From Alkalihalobacillus sp047302405 (GTDB taxonomy: Bacteria > Bacillota > Bacilli > Bacillales > Bacillaceae_D): a stretch of 64,000 nucleotides of DNA. The stretch covers positions 2,542,001 through 2,606,000 of the forward strand of contig NZ_CP154853.1 in the NCBI RefSeq assembly GCF_047302405.1. The letters run 5' to 3'. The notes beneath the pieces are model-generated. The model ran no database searches, was not told where the DNA came from, and worked only from the letters and a program-made list of their open reading frames with translations. A program made the position numbers and the translations under genes. Positions 35,171 to 42,850 of the stretch are shown one piece after another; the first letter of the stretch is position 1; every line of letters starts with the position of its first letter.

Positions 35171-35250
35171 ACGCGTAGGGTATACAGTAGCGGAGGAAAC
35201 CAACTACTCTTTTCTCGCTTCTGAGCCAACGTAGAAGCTCGAGAAAAATC
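35171..35250 (+). repeat. Fragment: GC-repeat tail joined to R-element arm (R6)
   Basis: ACGCGTAGGGTATACAGTAG then CGGAGGAAACCAACTACTCT and TTTCTCGCTTCTGA match 37162-37216 almost base for base, a direct repeat on both sides of the IS. R-element sequence GTAGAAGCTCGAGAAAAATC follows at once, so here the right arm of R is joined to a left arm with the rest missing. Confidence 0.75.
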
Positions 35251-35309
35251 AATTGAAATATTCACTACTATTTTTGAATCGAATGGATTTTGGTTAACCA
35301 AAACGGAGG

Positions 35310-35375
35310 CAGCGGAATGTCCGGAGACTCCTGCGGGATTAGTGAAGGACGGGAGACCCCGCAGCGTTTTGCGAG
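35310..35375 (+). repeat. GC-rich dispersed repeat M3, left part (interrupted by IS)
   Basis: CCGGAGACTCCTGCGGGATT ... GGGAGACCCCGCAGCGTTTT then GCGAG. The pattern GGAGACTCC(C/T)GCGGGA ... GAGACCCCGC ... GAG is shared with the modules in RE-A and RE-B. In those the next bases are GAGGCTC; here GCGAG is followed by IS sequence, and GAGGCTCCCG appears only at 37139. Confidence 0.8.
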
Positions 35376-35493
35376 TTATCATGAACGAAACTAGCCCCTT
35401 ACTCGTAACAGCGTAGGTTAATTTGGTTAGAATGATTAACAGAAGAATTAACCAAACCAAATCAGAGCTACATTACGAAAGGAGCTAGTTATT

Positions 35494-36624
35494 ATGAAGG
35501 ATACCATAAAATACGTTGGTTTAGACGTATCAAAAGAAAAAATTGCGGTAGCGGTGGCGGAAGAAGGTCGGGATGCCCCTCGTTATATGGGGATGATTCC
35601 GCATATACCAGAGGCGATTAAAAAGCTTATCAAAAAATTAGGAGAGGTCGACACGCTCCGTTTTTGTTACGAAGCGGGACCGACTGGATATGGGCTGTAT
35701 CGCTTATGTGTATCTTTAGGGGTCTATTGTGAGGTGATCGCTCCCTCCTTGATCCCCCAAAAAGCAGGAGACCGAGTCAAAACGGACAAAAGGGATTCTT
35801 TAAGGCTCGCCCAACTTTATCGTGCGGGAGAACTAACGAACATCTACATTCCGACGCCTGAAGATGAAGCGTTACGTGATTTAGTTCGAGCACGTGAAGA
35901 TGCCAAAGAAGATGAATTACGTTCCAAACATCGCTTAACAAAGTTTCTCTTGCGTAATGAAAAGCGTCCACCTGAAGGGGTGAAAAAGTGGACGAAGAAG
36001 TATTACGCTTGGTTAGATGCTTTGACATTTGAGCACCCAAACTTAAATCTCGTTTTTCAAGAGTATTACCATCAGTTAAAAGAGTTGGAACAAAGATTGA
36101 AACGATATGAGGAAGGAATCGAACAAGAAGCAGAAGAAGGCGTTCATGCATCAGCTATTCAAACGTTACAATCTCTCAGAGGGGTTGCTTTAATCACGGC
36201 TGCGAGTCTCGTGGCAGAAATAGGATCTTTTGAACGCTTTGCCACCCCAAGGCAATTCATGTCCTATGTCGGTTTAGTACCGAGTGAATCTTCAAGCGGA
36301 GATAGAAGGTACCAAGGGAAGATTACCAAAACGGGAAATCGTCATGTCCGTCGCTTATTAGTAGAATCGGCCTGGAGTTATCGTTACCAACCAGCGGTAA
36401 AAGGTCGTTTGAAAAAGAGGTTGGAGAAGCTTGATCCGTCCATACAAGCTCTATCGTGGAAAGCACAGAATCGACTGAACCAGCGCTACTATCGTTTATT
36501 ATCGCGTGGAAAAGAAAGTGGGAAAGTCATAACAGCGGTGGCAAGAGAGTTAGCAGGATTTATTTGGGCTGTTAGCCGACATGTGCCTAGCACCGCCGCT
36601 CAAAGCCAACTAAACAAAGTATAA
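35494..36624 (+). CDS. IS110-family transposase (DEDD recombinase)
   Basis: A 376-residue recombinase. The RuvC-like DEDD domain has YVGLDVSKEK (Asp11), FCYEAGPTGYGL (Glu60) and VKTDKRDS (Asp98 and Asp101). The C-terminal Tnp_IS116/IS110/IS902 domain has LQSLRGVALITAASLVAEIG, MSYVGLVPSESSSGDRRYQG with the catalytic serine cluster (about 264-268), and KTGNRHVRRLLVE. It is full length and undamaged, so the element may be active. AAAGGAG lies ten bases before ATG. IS110 enzymes use an RNA made from the element's non-coding end to choose donor and target. The CtsR-type promoter upstream reads into it. Confidence 0.96.
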   Translation: MKDTIKYVGLDVSKEKIAVAVAEEGRDAPRYMGMIPHIPEAIKKLIKKLGEVDTLRFCYEAGPTGYGLYRLCVSLGVYCEVIAPSLIPQKAGDRVKTDKRDSLRLAQLYRAGELTNIYIPTPEDEALRDLVRAREDAKEDELRSKHRLTKFLLRNEKRPPEGVKKWTKKYYAWLDALTFEHPNLNLVFQEYYHQLKELEQRLKRYEEGIEQEAEEGVHASAIQTLQSLRGVALITAASLVAEIGSFERFATPRQFMSYVGLVPSESSSGDRRYQGKITKTGNRHVRRLLVESAWSYRYQPAVKGRLKKRLEKLDPSIQALSWKAQNRLNQRYYRLLSRGKESGKVITAVARELAGFIWAVSRHVPSTAAQSQLNKV

Positions 36625-36689
36625 GAAATCAACAAAATAGAGAAATCAATATCAACTAGATAAGAAGGATAGGGCTCGAAGGCAAAGAG

Positions 36690-37010
36690 TAACACCGGGA
36701 AGGAAAATCCACGTGCCTCCTCTGTGCTATCCCGTTTTAGGGAGAACGCACGCCGCGAGTTAGTGGAATGGCCTTTATACGGAAAGATACTATGTGAAAA
36801 CCCACGGATATCAGGATGAAAATCGTCGTTAACGTTTTTGCCTTCGTGCCGTGTCCTTTTCTTCACAAAGATCCGACTTTTAGGAGGGAATAAAAGACGA
36901 TTATCTTTAGCTAACCTTAAGTGTCTCAACTACTTAGAAGGCCAGTCAAGGAACCCGCTTGACAGACCTCCTAAGAGTTGAAGTGGAGTAGTTAGGCTAA
37001 AGAAAGGACA
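36690..37010 (+). ncRNA. Candidate bridge (guide) RNA region of the IS110 element
   Basis: The 3' non-coding end holds several hairpins. One is CGGGA (36696-36700) with TCCCG (36730-36734), containing CAC/GTG and a loop GTGCCTCCTCT. Another domain is closed by TCTTTAGCTAAC (36904-36915) with GTTAGGCTAAAGA (36991-37003) and contains CTTAG-GTCAAG-loop-CTTGAC-CTAAG (36933-36975) with internal loops. IS1111-type elements carry their guide RNA at this end. The exact ends are not determined. Confidence 0.45.
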
Positions 37011-37138
37011 TTGAAAGCCTAAAAGGCTCCAAGCCATCCATTTTTAAGAAGCAAATACCGCTTCTCTAGTTAAGATTGGCCAAAAACGGATAAAACCTTG
37101 GTTATGAGGAGGGCCCTTGACAGTTTCGTTCATATCAG

Positions 37139-37190
37139 GAGGCTCCCGACTCACCCGCGGAACGCGTAGGGCATGCAGCTGACGGAGGAA
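37139..37190 (+). repeat. GC-rich dispersed repeat M3, right part
   Basis: GAGGCTCCCGACTCACCCGC, then GGAACGCGTAGGGCATGCAG and CTGACGGAG. It aligns with the minus strand of 1773-1845 and completes the repeat broken at 35375. Confidence 0.8.
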
Positions 37191-37202
37191 ACCAACTACT
37201 CT

Positions 37203-37358
37203 TTTCTCGCTTCTGACCAAACGGACTTCGCTTTATATTCAATCTAGCTGCGTCCGTTAGAACCTCGAGAAAAATCGCCCATCTGAGTGAAGACAAAAAG
37301 CGTCTTCATCAGCTGTTCTTATTTTTTCTCGCTTCTGACCAAACGGACTTCGCTTTAT
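37203..37358 (+). repeat. Hairpin element R, copy R5, preceded by an extra right arm (leader of clpE)
   Basis: An isolated right arm (37203-37237, TTTCTCGCTTCTGACCAAAC, then GGACTTCGCTTTATATTC) is followed by a complete copy (37240-37358) with outer stem GTCCGTT/AAACGGAC and apical TGAAGAC-AAAAAGC-GTCTTCA. The copy ends in GCTTTATAATTAAGGAGG, the clpE ribosome binding site. Confidence 0.9.
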
Positions 37359-37374
37359 AATTAAGGAGGAATTT

Positions 37375-39531
37375 ATGATGATGTGTCAACATTGCAAACA
37401 ACACGAAGCAACTGTCAATATTCGTCTACAATATAATCAAGAGCAACAATCCATACAGCTCTGCCAAAAATGTTATCAAGAAATACAAACAGGAAATAAA
37501 ATGTCATCAGGATTTAGCGAAGGGTTTCCAGATTCTATGGAGATAGATGATTTTCTACAATCCTTTATGAATGGTTCCAAGCAGCCATTTCAACCTGGGC
37601 AAACAACACATGCCAAAACAGCACATAACAGAACTGGCGGTGGATTTCTAGACCAATATGGTCAAAACTTAACGAACGCTGCCAAAGCGGGATTAATCGA
37701 TCCAGTCATTGGACGTGATGAAGAAGTCGAACGAGTGACGGAAATTTTAAACCGACGGAATAAAAACAATCCTGTCCTCATTGGAGAACCAGGTGTCGGA
37801 AAAACAGCCATTATCGAAGGTCTTGCCTTAAAAATTGTGGAAGGAAATGTGCCTGAAAAACTTAAAAATAAAGAGGTTATTTTACTTGATGTAGCTTCAC
37901 TCGTTTCTAATACAGGAATTCGTGGGCAGTTTGAAGAACGAATGAAGCAATTGATTTCTGAATTACAACAAAAGAAAAATGTGATTCTTTTTATCGATGA
38001 GCTTCATTTAATTGTTGGAGCAGGATCTGCGGAAAGCTCAATGGATGCAGCGAATATTTTGAAACCTGCCCTCGCTCGTGGAGAACTACAACTTGTCGGG
38101 GCTACGACCTTAAAAGAATATCGCAACATTGAAAAAGATGCCGCATTAGAGCGTCGATTCCAGCCTGTAACCGTAAATGAACCAACAGCAACCGAAGCAA
38201 TCGAGATTTTAAAAGGCATTCGTTCCAAATATGAAGACTATCATCAAGTAACTTATAGCGATGAAGCTCTTACTGCTTGTGTAAACTTATCAGCACGTTA
38301 CATTCAAGACCGTTTTTTACCAGATAAAGCCATTGACCTTTTAGATGAAGCAGGCTCTAAACAAAACCTAAAAGCTGGAATGACAAGCCAAAACGACATA
38401 AACAAACAGTTAAAAGAAGTAGCTCATAAAAAAGAGCAAGCTCTTCGACAAGAAGATTACGAGACAGCAGCCAAATTACGTGATGATGAAGCTTCTCTTG
38501 AGAAGAAATTAGACTCTCATCATGAACAAAACCGCCCAACAGTTGACGTTCACGATATTGAGCTTATTATTGAAAAGAAAACAGGGATTCCAGTTGGAAA
38601 AATCAAAAAAAATGAAACAACCAAAATGAAAAGCTTAGCTCCTCGTTTAGCAGAGAAAGTCATTGGCCAAGTGGAAGCTGTTGAAAAAGTAGCAAAAGCC
38701 ATCCGTCGTTCCCGAGCAGGCTTAAAAGCTAAACACCGTCCAATAGGCTCCTTCCTGTTTGTCGGTCCAACTGGTGTTGGAAAAACTGAATTAACCAAAA
38801 CTCTAGCCGAAGAACTTTTCGGGTCAAAAGATGCGATGATTCGCCTGGATATGAGTGAGTATATGGAGAAGCATTCTGTATCCAAATTAATCGGTTCACC
38901 CCCTGGCTATGTCGGTCATGAAGAAGCTGGACAATTAACGGAGAAAGTTCGTCGCAAGCCATACTCGATTATACTATTAGACGAAATCGAGAAAGCTCAT
39001 CCGGATGTTCAACATATGTTCTTACAAATTTTAGAGGATGGTCACTTAACCGATAGCCAAGGCCGCAAAGTAAGTTTTAAAGATACCGTGATTATTATGA
39101 CAAGTAATGCCGGAGTTGCGACAAAAACGATCGAAGTTGGGTTTGAAAAAACGAACGAAGCGATAAAAGAAGCTTCCGTCCTTGATTCACTTTCAAGCTT
39201 CTTTAAACCAGAATTCCTTAACCGTTTTGACAACATTATCGAATTCAAGCATTTACAAAAAGACAACTTGATTCAAATTGTCGAGTTAATGTTAGAGGAA
39301 CTAAAGACAACAGTGGCCGAACAAGGAATCACAATCGAAGTAAGTGCCGCTGCCAAGACAAAATTAGCCGAGCTTGGTTATCACAAAGCATATGGTGCTA
39401 GACCATTAAGAAGAACAATTCAAGAACAATTAGAAGACCGTATCACCGATTTTATTTTAGATGAAGAAAACATGAAAAAGATTACGGTCGATGTTTCAGA
39501 AGATGAGATTATTATTAAAAATCAAGCTTAA
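37375..39531 (+). CDS. clpE: ATP-dependent Clp protease ATP-binding subunit ClpE
   Basis: An Hsp100 unfoldase that feeds ClpP. The N-terminal zinc finger that defines ClpE is present: Cys4/Cys7 and Cys30/Cys33. Two AAA+ domains follow, with Walker A motifs IGEPGVGKTA (about 140) and VGPTGVGKTE (about 463), DELHLIVGAG, a UVR-like coiled linker (QALRQEDYETAAKLRDDEAS, about 360-380) and the C-terminal YGARPLRRTIQ. Length 718 is normal. Any of three consecutive ATGs could be the start; the RBS at 37363-37369 fits all. In relatives clpE is CtsR-controlled. Here the CtsR-type promoter is 2.3 kb upstream, beyond an IS. Confidence 0.96.
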   Translation: MMMCQHCKQHEATVNIRLQYNQEQQSIQLCQKCYQEIQTGNKMSSGFSEGFPDSMEIDDFLQSFMNGSKQPFQPGQTTHAKTAHNRTGGGFLDQYGQNLTNAAKAGLIDPVIGRDEEVERVTEILNRRNKNNPVLIGEPGVGKTAIIEGLALKIVEGNVPEKLKNKEVILLDVASLVSNTGIRGQFEERMKQLISELQQKKNVILFIDELHLIVGAGSAESSMDAANILKPALARGELQLVGATTLKEYRNIEKDAALERRFQPVTVNEPTATEAIEILKGIRSKYEDYHQVTYSDEALTACVNLSARYIQDRFLPDKAIDLLDEAGSKQNLKAGMTSQNDINKQLKEVAHKKEQALRQEDYETAAKLRDDEASLEKKLDSHHEQNRPTVDVHDIELIIEKKTGIPVGKIKKNETTKMKSLAPRLAEKVIGQVEAVEKVAKAIRRSRAGLKAKHRPIGSFLFVGPTGVGKTELTKTLAEELFGSKDAMIRLDMSEYMEKHSVSKLIGSPPGYVGHEEAGQLTEKVRRKPYSIILLDEIEKAHPDVQHMFLQILEDGHLTDSQGRKVSFKDTVIIMTSNAGVATKTIEVGFEKTNEAIKEASVLDSLSSFFKPEFLNRFDNIIEFKHLQKDNLIQIVELMLEELKTTVAEQGITIEVSAAAKTKLAELGYHKAYGARPLRRTIQEQLEDRITDFILDEENMKKITVDVSEDEIIIKNQA

Positions 39532-39551
39532 TTGAAAGAGAAATTTCATAT

Positions 39552-39590
39552 AAAAAACGCCAGAGGGATAGACCTTTGGCGTTTTTGAAT
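39552..39590. terminator. Terminator between clpE and yxlG
   Basis: AAAAACGCCAGAGG pairs with CCTTTGGCGTTTTT around a short loop. It can act in both directions, for clpE and for the sigY operon. Confidence 0.9.
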
Positions 39591-39671
39591 AAAATTTATA
39601 CATCCATCCTTTTAATAATAGAAGGTCAAACAATTACCAGAAACAAGGCTTTCTTATAGTTAAAATCAGTA

Positions 39672-40442
39672 CTAAAACAAACCACGTTTCAATCGCCAAA
39701 CCGCTCCGCCAAGCAACAAGATGATAAACACAACTGTACAAATGAGAGCCGTCCATAAACTAGAGGTTGGATCACTGATTAAGATTTGACCTGCTTCTGT
39801 TTGTAAATTCGTAGGACTCCACTTCATAAAAGCGGGCATCAATGAACTCGTTAATGCTAATACGGCTAATATACTAATACTTAATCCAGCAATTCCTCCC
39901 CCATTTTTTAATAAAACCCCACAAAATAAAGTGAGTGCTAGTACGAAGCAAATCCATAGCATGTAAATGAGAAAACTCATTAATACTTTTGTAATATCGA
40001 CCAGCGAAAATAATTCAGCTGTATAATACCAAGTGAGAAAGTAACTTAAAAAGAAACTAACACCAAAAATAGTAAGTGCCCCTAGCCATTTACTGAGAAT
40101 ATACTCAAATTCAGACACAGGTCGAACCATAATAAAAGTCAATGAGCCATTATTTCGCTCAGCAGAGACGATATTCATTGAAGCTAACACAAAAAGTAAA
40201 GTACCTAACATTCCAAATTGTGAGAGTGTTCCCATTAGCACTTCAGCTGCATCGGGAGTTGGAATATTAATAACCGCACCATCTGGTAAACCACCAGCTA
40301 CTTCAAGCAATTGCGGCATATAATAAAGACTTAATGGCTGAGAAATCCCAAGTATTATGAGTGCGACTGGTAACCAAATCCATTTACCATTCCGGAGGCT
40401 TTCTGTAAATTCTTTTCGGACTAAAACTAAAACGGAATTCAT
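39672..40442 (-). CDS. yxlG: ABC transporter permease YxlG
   Basis: A 256-residue ABC-2 type permease with six membrane spans. The segment NIVSAERNNGSLTFIMVRPVSEFEYILSKWL (about 89-119) is the usual conserved cytoplasmic loop after the second span. Its start overlaps the end of yxlF by four bases. The gene order from the sigma factor gene matches B. subtilis sigY-yxlCDEFG. The transported substrate is unknown. Confidence 0.9.
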   Translation of the reverse strand: MNSVLVLVRKEFTESLRNGKWIWLPVALIILGISQPLSLYYMPQLLEVAGGLPDGAVINIPTPDAAEVLMGTLSQFGMLGTLLFVLASMNIVSAERNNGSLTFIMVRPVSEFEYILSKWLGALTIFGVSFFLSYFLTWYYTAELFSLVDITKVLMSFLIYMLWICFVLALTLFCGVLLKNGGGIAGLSISILAVLALTSSLMPAFMKWSPTNLQTEAGQILISDPTSSLWTALICTVVFIILLLGGAVWRLKRGLF

Positions 40443-41329
40443 CTAGTCAGCACCTCCATATACGCTTCCTCTAGCGTTGCTTGGTTCGCATTAAAATACA
40501 AAATGGTGTGCTGATGTTCTAACAGCTTTTGCCAAAATAAACTTGGGTTCGTATTAGGTTCAACTGTTAAAACCACTTCATAATCACTGATATACTCTAT
40601 TTCTACTTTTTGGGAAACCTCTTCAAAAACTCCCTTAATTGGCTCTTTTGTTTTAATTTTGATTTTTGATGTTTTTAGACTATCTCTTAAATCAGTTAAA
40701 GTACCATCCCACCTTAATTCCCCATCCTTTAACATCAACACCTCATCACAGACTTGTTCGGCATCATGCAAAATATGCGTCGAGAAAAGGATCGTCATTT
40801 CCTTTTTCATTTTTCGAATTAAATCAAGCACTTCCCTTCTCCCCGTCGGATCGAGAGCTGAGACTGGTTCATCTAAAATTAATAAAGGAGGCTCATGCAA
40901 AATCGCTTGAGCAAGACCGAGTCTTTGTTTCATCCCTCCAGAGAATCCAGCAATCCTTTTCTTTTTGACTTTTTCTAAGCCAACAAAAGCTAACACTAAA
41001 TCAATTCGTTGCTGTAATTCTTGCTTTGACATCGCCGAAAGTTCTCCACTCAGTTTTAGAAATTCAACTGCTGTCATCCATCCAAATAAATGAGGTTGCT
41101 GTGGCAAAAAGCCTATAAGCTCTCTTACATCAGCTACATCTGAACCGAAACGAATGGTTCCTGATGTAGGTTGTAATAACCCTGCAAGCATATTGAGTGT
41201 AGTCGTTTTCCCCGCTCCATTTGGTCCTAATAAAGCAATACATTTGCCTTTTTTTATTTGAAACGAAAGCTCCTTAACCGCTTTTTCACCCTTAAATTCT
41301 TTCATTAACTCTTGCACTTGAACGAGCAT
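40439..41329 (-). CDS. yxlF: ABC transporter ATP-binding protein YxlF
   Basis: A 296-residue ABC ATPase. Walker A LLGPNGAGKTT (33-43), Q-loop LPQQPH, signature FSGGMKQRLGLA (about 134-145), and Walker B LLILDEPVSALDP (about 154-166) are intact, with FSTHIL after it. A C-terminal ~80-residue domain follows the core, as in drug/bacteriocin-type exporters. It forms a transporter with YxlG. Confidence 0.92.
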   Translation of the reverse strand: MLVQVQELMKEFKGEKAVKELSFQIKKGKCIALLGPNGAGKTTTLNMLAGLLQPTSGTIRFGSDVADVRELIGFLPQQPHLFGWMTAVEFLKLSGELSAMSKQELQQRIDLVLAFVGLEKVKKKRIAGFSGGMKQRLGLAQAILHEPPLLILDEPVSALDPTGRREVLDLIRKMKKEMTILFSTHILHDAEQVCDEVLMLKDGELRWDGTLTDLRDSLKTSKIKIKTKEPIKGVFEEVSQKVEIEYISDYEVVLTVEPNTNPSLFWQKLLEHQHTILYFNANQATLEEAYMEVLTR

Positions 41330-41341
41330 CGTAACTCCCCC

Positions 41342-41542
41342 TTAATCAGCTTTTCTACCGATAACAAAATACAAAATCGGTCCTAAAATATTAATAAAAA
41401 TAATAATCAGAACCCACATCCACTTCGGACCATTTGTTGCTTCCTGCTTCGAACAATTAAACAAAGCAAATACCATTAAAATAAGTTGCAAAATAATAAT
41501 CGGTGTTACTAAAGACCAATTAATCTCATTTAAAATTTCCAT
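41342..41542 (-). CDS. yxlE: YxlE, PLDc_N-domain membrane protein
   Basis: A 66-residue protein with two membrane spans and the PLDc_N pattern: LILMVFALFNC, then GPKWMWVLIIIFINILGPILYFVIGRK. In B. subtilis YxlD and YxlE act with YxlC as negative regulators of sigma-Y. It is 12 bp before yxlF. Confidence 0.88.
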   Translation of the reverse strand: MEILNEINWSLVTPIIILQLILMVFALFNCSKQEATNGPKWMWVLIIIFINILGPILYFVIGRKAD

Positions 41543-41545
41543 TTT

Positions 41546-41782
41546 TTAAACTCTCCCATCTTGTTTTTTTAACTTTTTTTTGTGCGGAATATAAACAAAT
41601 AACAAATAAAACAAAGTCGGCATCGGTACTTGAATCAAGCCCCATAACCCCCAAAACCAAGGGTACTTATTTCTTTTTTTTGCATTAATAAACAAAAGGA
41701 TACTTTGAGTCAAGAGGGTGATAATTAGAAGGGGAATGAGCACATACAATTCCAGATTCGACAAGTTTGTCAAATCATTCAT
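41546..41782 (-). CDS. yxlD: YxlD, small membrane protein of the sigY operon
   Basis: A 78-residue protein with two spans (residues 13-33 and 42-66), a KKRNKYPWFWGLWGLIQ middle, and a basic tail. It corresponds by position and size to B. subtilis YxlD. It overlaps yxlC by four bases (ATGA-type) and sits 3 bp before yxlE. Confidence 0.8.
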   Translation of the reverse strand: MNDLTNLSNLELYVLIPLLIITLLTQSILLFINAKKRNKYPWFWGLWGLIQVPMPTLFYLLFVYIPHKKKLKKQDGRV

Positions 41783-42114
41783 GACAACCGCTCCTCCCTT
41801 TGTTTATCTTTTTTAAATAAAACTAGCCAAATAATGGGACCCATTAAAACGGCAAATACTTGAATCATTATAAATAAAAGGACTGACTGGAAAAGTGTAA
41901 AGAGTGTGATGCTTAACAATATTAATGCTGTGATAACAAATAAGAGAAGCTCACGAATCAATTGTTTTTTCTTTTCTTTTACAAATAAGGCGACTTGCTG
42001 CCCCACTTCAAAACGAGAAGGGAAATGGTGATCACTTAATTGTTCGAGCTGATGCCAATCTTTTTTGAGATCATGAATGATTCGTTTTTCTTGCTGATCA
42101 TCTTTCATCTTCAT
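41779..42114 (-). CDS. yxlC: YxlC, probable anti-sigma-Y factor
   Basis: A 111-residue protein. A cytosolic helical N-terminus (residues 1-50, LKKDWHQLEQLSDHHFPSR) precedes two membrane spans (about 55-75 and 80-100). This is the usual shape of a short membrane-bound anti-sigma factor, and YxlC is the known negative regulator of sigma-Y. It overlaps sigY by 17 bp. Confidence 0.85.
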   Translation of the reverse strand: MKMKDDQQEKRIIHDLKKDWHQLEQLSDHHFPSRFEVGQQVALFVKEKKKQLIRELLLFVITALILLSITLFTLFQSVLLFIMIQVFAVLMGPIIWLVLFKKDKQREERLS

Positions 42115-42643
42115 TCCTCCATTCCTTTCTGATCTTCTTTAAACCGTTGTGGACACGTGATTTAACCGTACCTTCTCGTAATTGGAGCATTTTGGCAATC
42201 TCATCGTATTGATAGCCATAATAGTGTTTGAGCAATATGGGTACCTTGCTATTTGCATCTAAATCATTAAATTCAACAAAAGTCTCACTCCAGCTTATCC
42301 CCTGTTTATCAGCCTTCCAGTTGAGCTGTCTTGAGAGGGCCTCTTTGATTTGTTCTATTTTTGCCTTTTCTCTTTTTCGCTTACGTAAATGATCTAAATA
42401 TTGTCTTGAGGCTATTGAAATGAGCCATGTTGAAAACTGACTTTCTCCTTTATAGGAAGCTAACTTGAGATAGGCTTTTAGCATTGTTTCTTGAGCCAAG
42501 TCCTTACTCAGCTCTTCATTAACGGAGAGCTTCAATAAATATTTAAAAAGAAAAGGGTAGTGTCTTTCATAAAGGTCCGTATATGCTTCTTCATTTCCTA
42601 ACAAAACTTTAGCAATTAATGCCAAATCCTCTACTTGTTCCAT
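42098..42643 (-). CDS. sigY: ECF RNA polymerase sigma factor SigY
   Basis: A 181-residue ECF sigma factor. Region 2 is at about residues 18-85 (YTDLYERHYPFLFKYLLKLS, ELSKDLAQETMLKAYLKLAS, STWLISIASRQYLDHLRKR) and region 4 at about 120-175 (VPILLKHYYGYQYDEIAKML, LREGTVKSRVHNGLKKIRKE). AAGGGGGTG lies six bases before ATG. The whole five-gene tail yxlC-yxlG follows. It appears autoregulated by the promoter at 42679-42704. Confidence 0.95.
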   Translation of the reverse strand: MEQVEDLALIAKVLLGNEEAYTDLYERHYPFLFKYLLKLSVNEELSKDLAQETMLKAYLKLASYKGESQFSTWLISIASRQYLDHLRKRKREKAKIEQIKEALSRQLNWKADKQGISWSETFVEFNDLDANSKVPILLKHYYGYQYDEIAKMLQLREGTVKSRVHNGLKKIRKEWRNEDER

Positions 42644-42678
42644 AAGACACCCCCTTCTTTTTTTTGCTTCAACTATAT

Positions 42679-42704
42679 GACGTTCTTAAGTTCTTATTCG
42701 TTCA
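42679..42704 (-). promoter_or_regulatory. Sigma-Y-type autoregulatory promoter
   Basis: On the minus strand TGAACG (42704-42699), a 16-bp spacer, and CGTC (42682-42679), 36 bp before sigY. ECF promoters have an AAC in -35 and CGTC in -10, and the B. subtilis sigY promoter is of this type. Confidence 0.75.
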
Positions 42705-42850
42705 AAATAATCTTAAATTTTTCACCCTTTAATTAATTCACTATTCTGAATAAATAAATTGCTATTGTAATATTATTTCATTCATGTAAAACTTGAAACT
42801 GAATTCGCTTTCTGCAATACACACAAAAACGATCATAAGGAGCAACTAGA

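Larger units (their letters stand above)
35376..37136 (+). mobile_element. IS110-family insertion sequence, IS1111-like
   Basis: About 1.76 kb. Boundaries come from comparison with uninterrupted GC-rich repeats: left junction GCGAG/TTATC, right junction CATATC/AGGAGGC. Near the ends is a perfect 12-bp inverted pair, ATGAACGAAACT (35381-35392) and AGTTTCGTTCAT (37122-37133); sub-terminal repeats like this mark the IS1111 subgroup. AG stands at both junctions (35374-35375 and 37137-37138), consistent with a 2-bp core duplicated on insertion. One transposase gene, a 118-bp left end and a 512-bp right non-coding end. Confidence 0.85.

Noticed and set aside
35110..35460. A 116-codon open frame on the minus strand in the CtsR/repeat region
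   Set aside because: It runs through R6, the GC-rich repeat and the IS left end, has no RBS, and overlaps a consensus promoter on the other strand.
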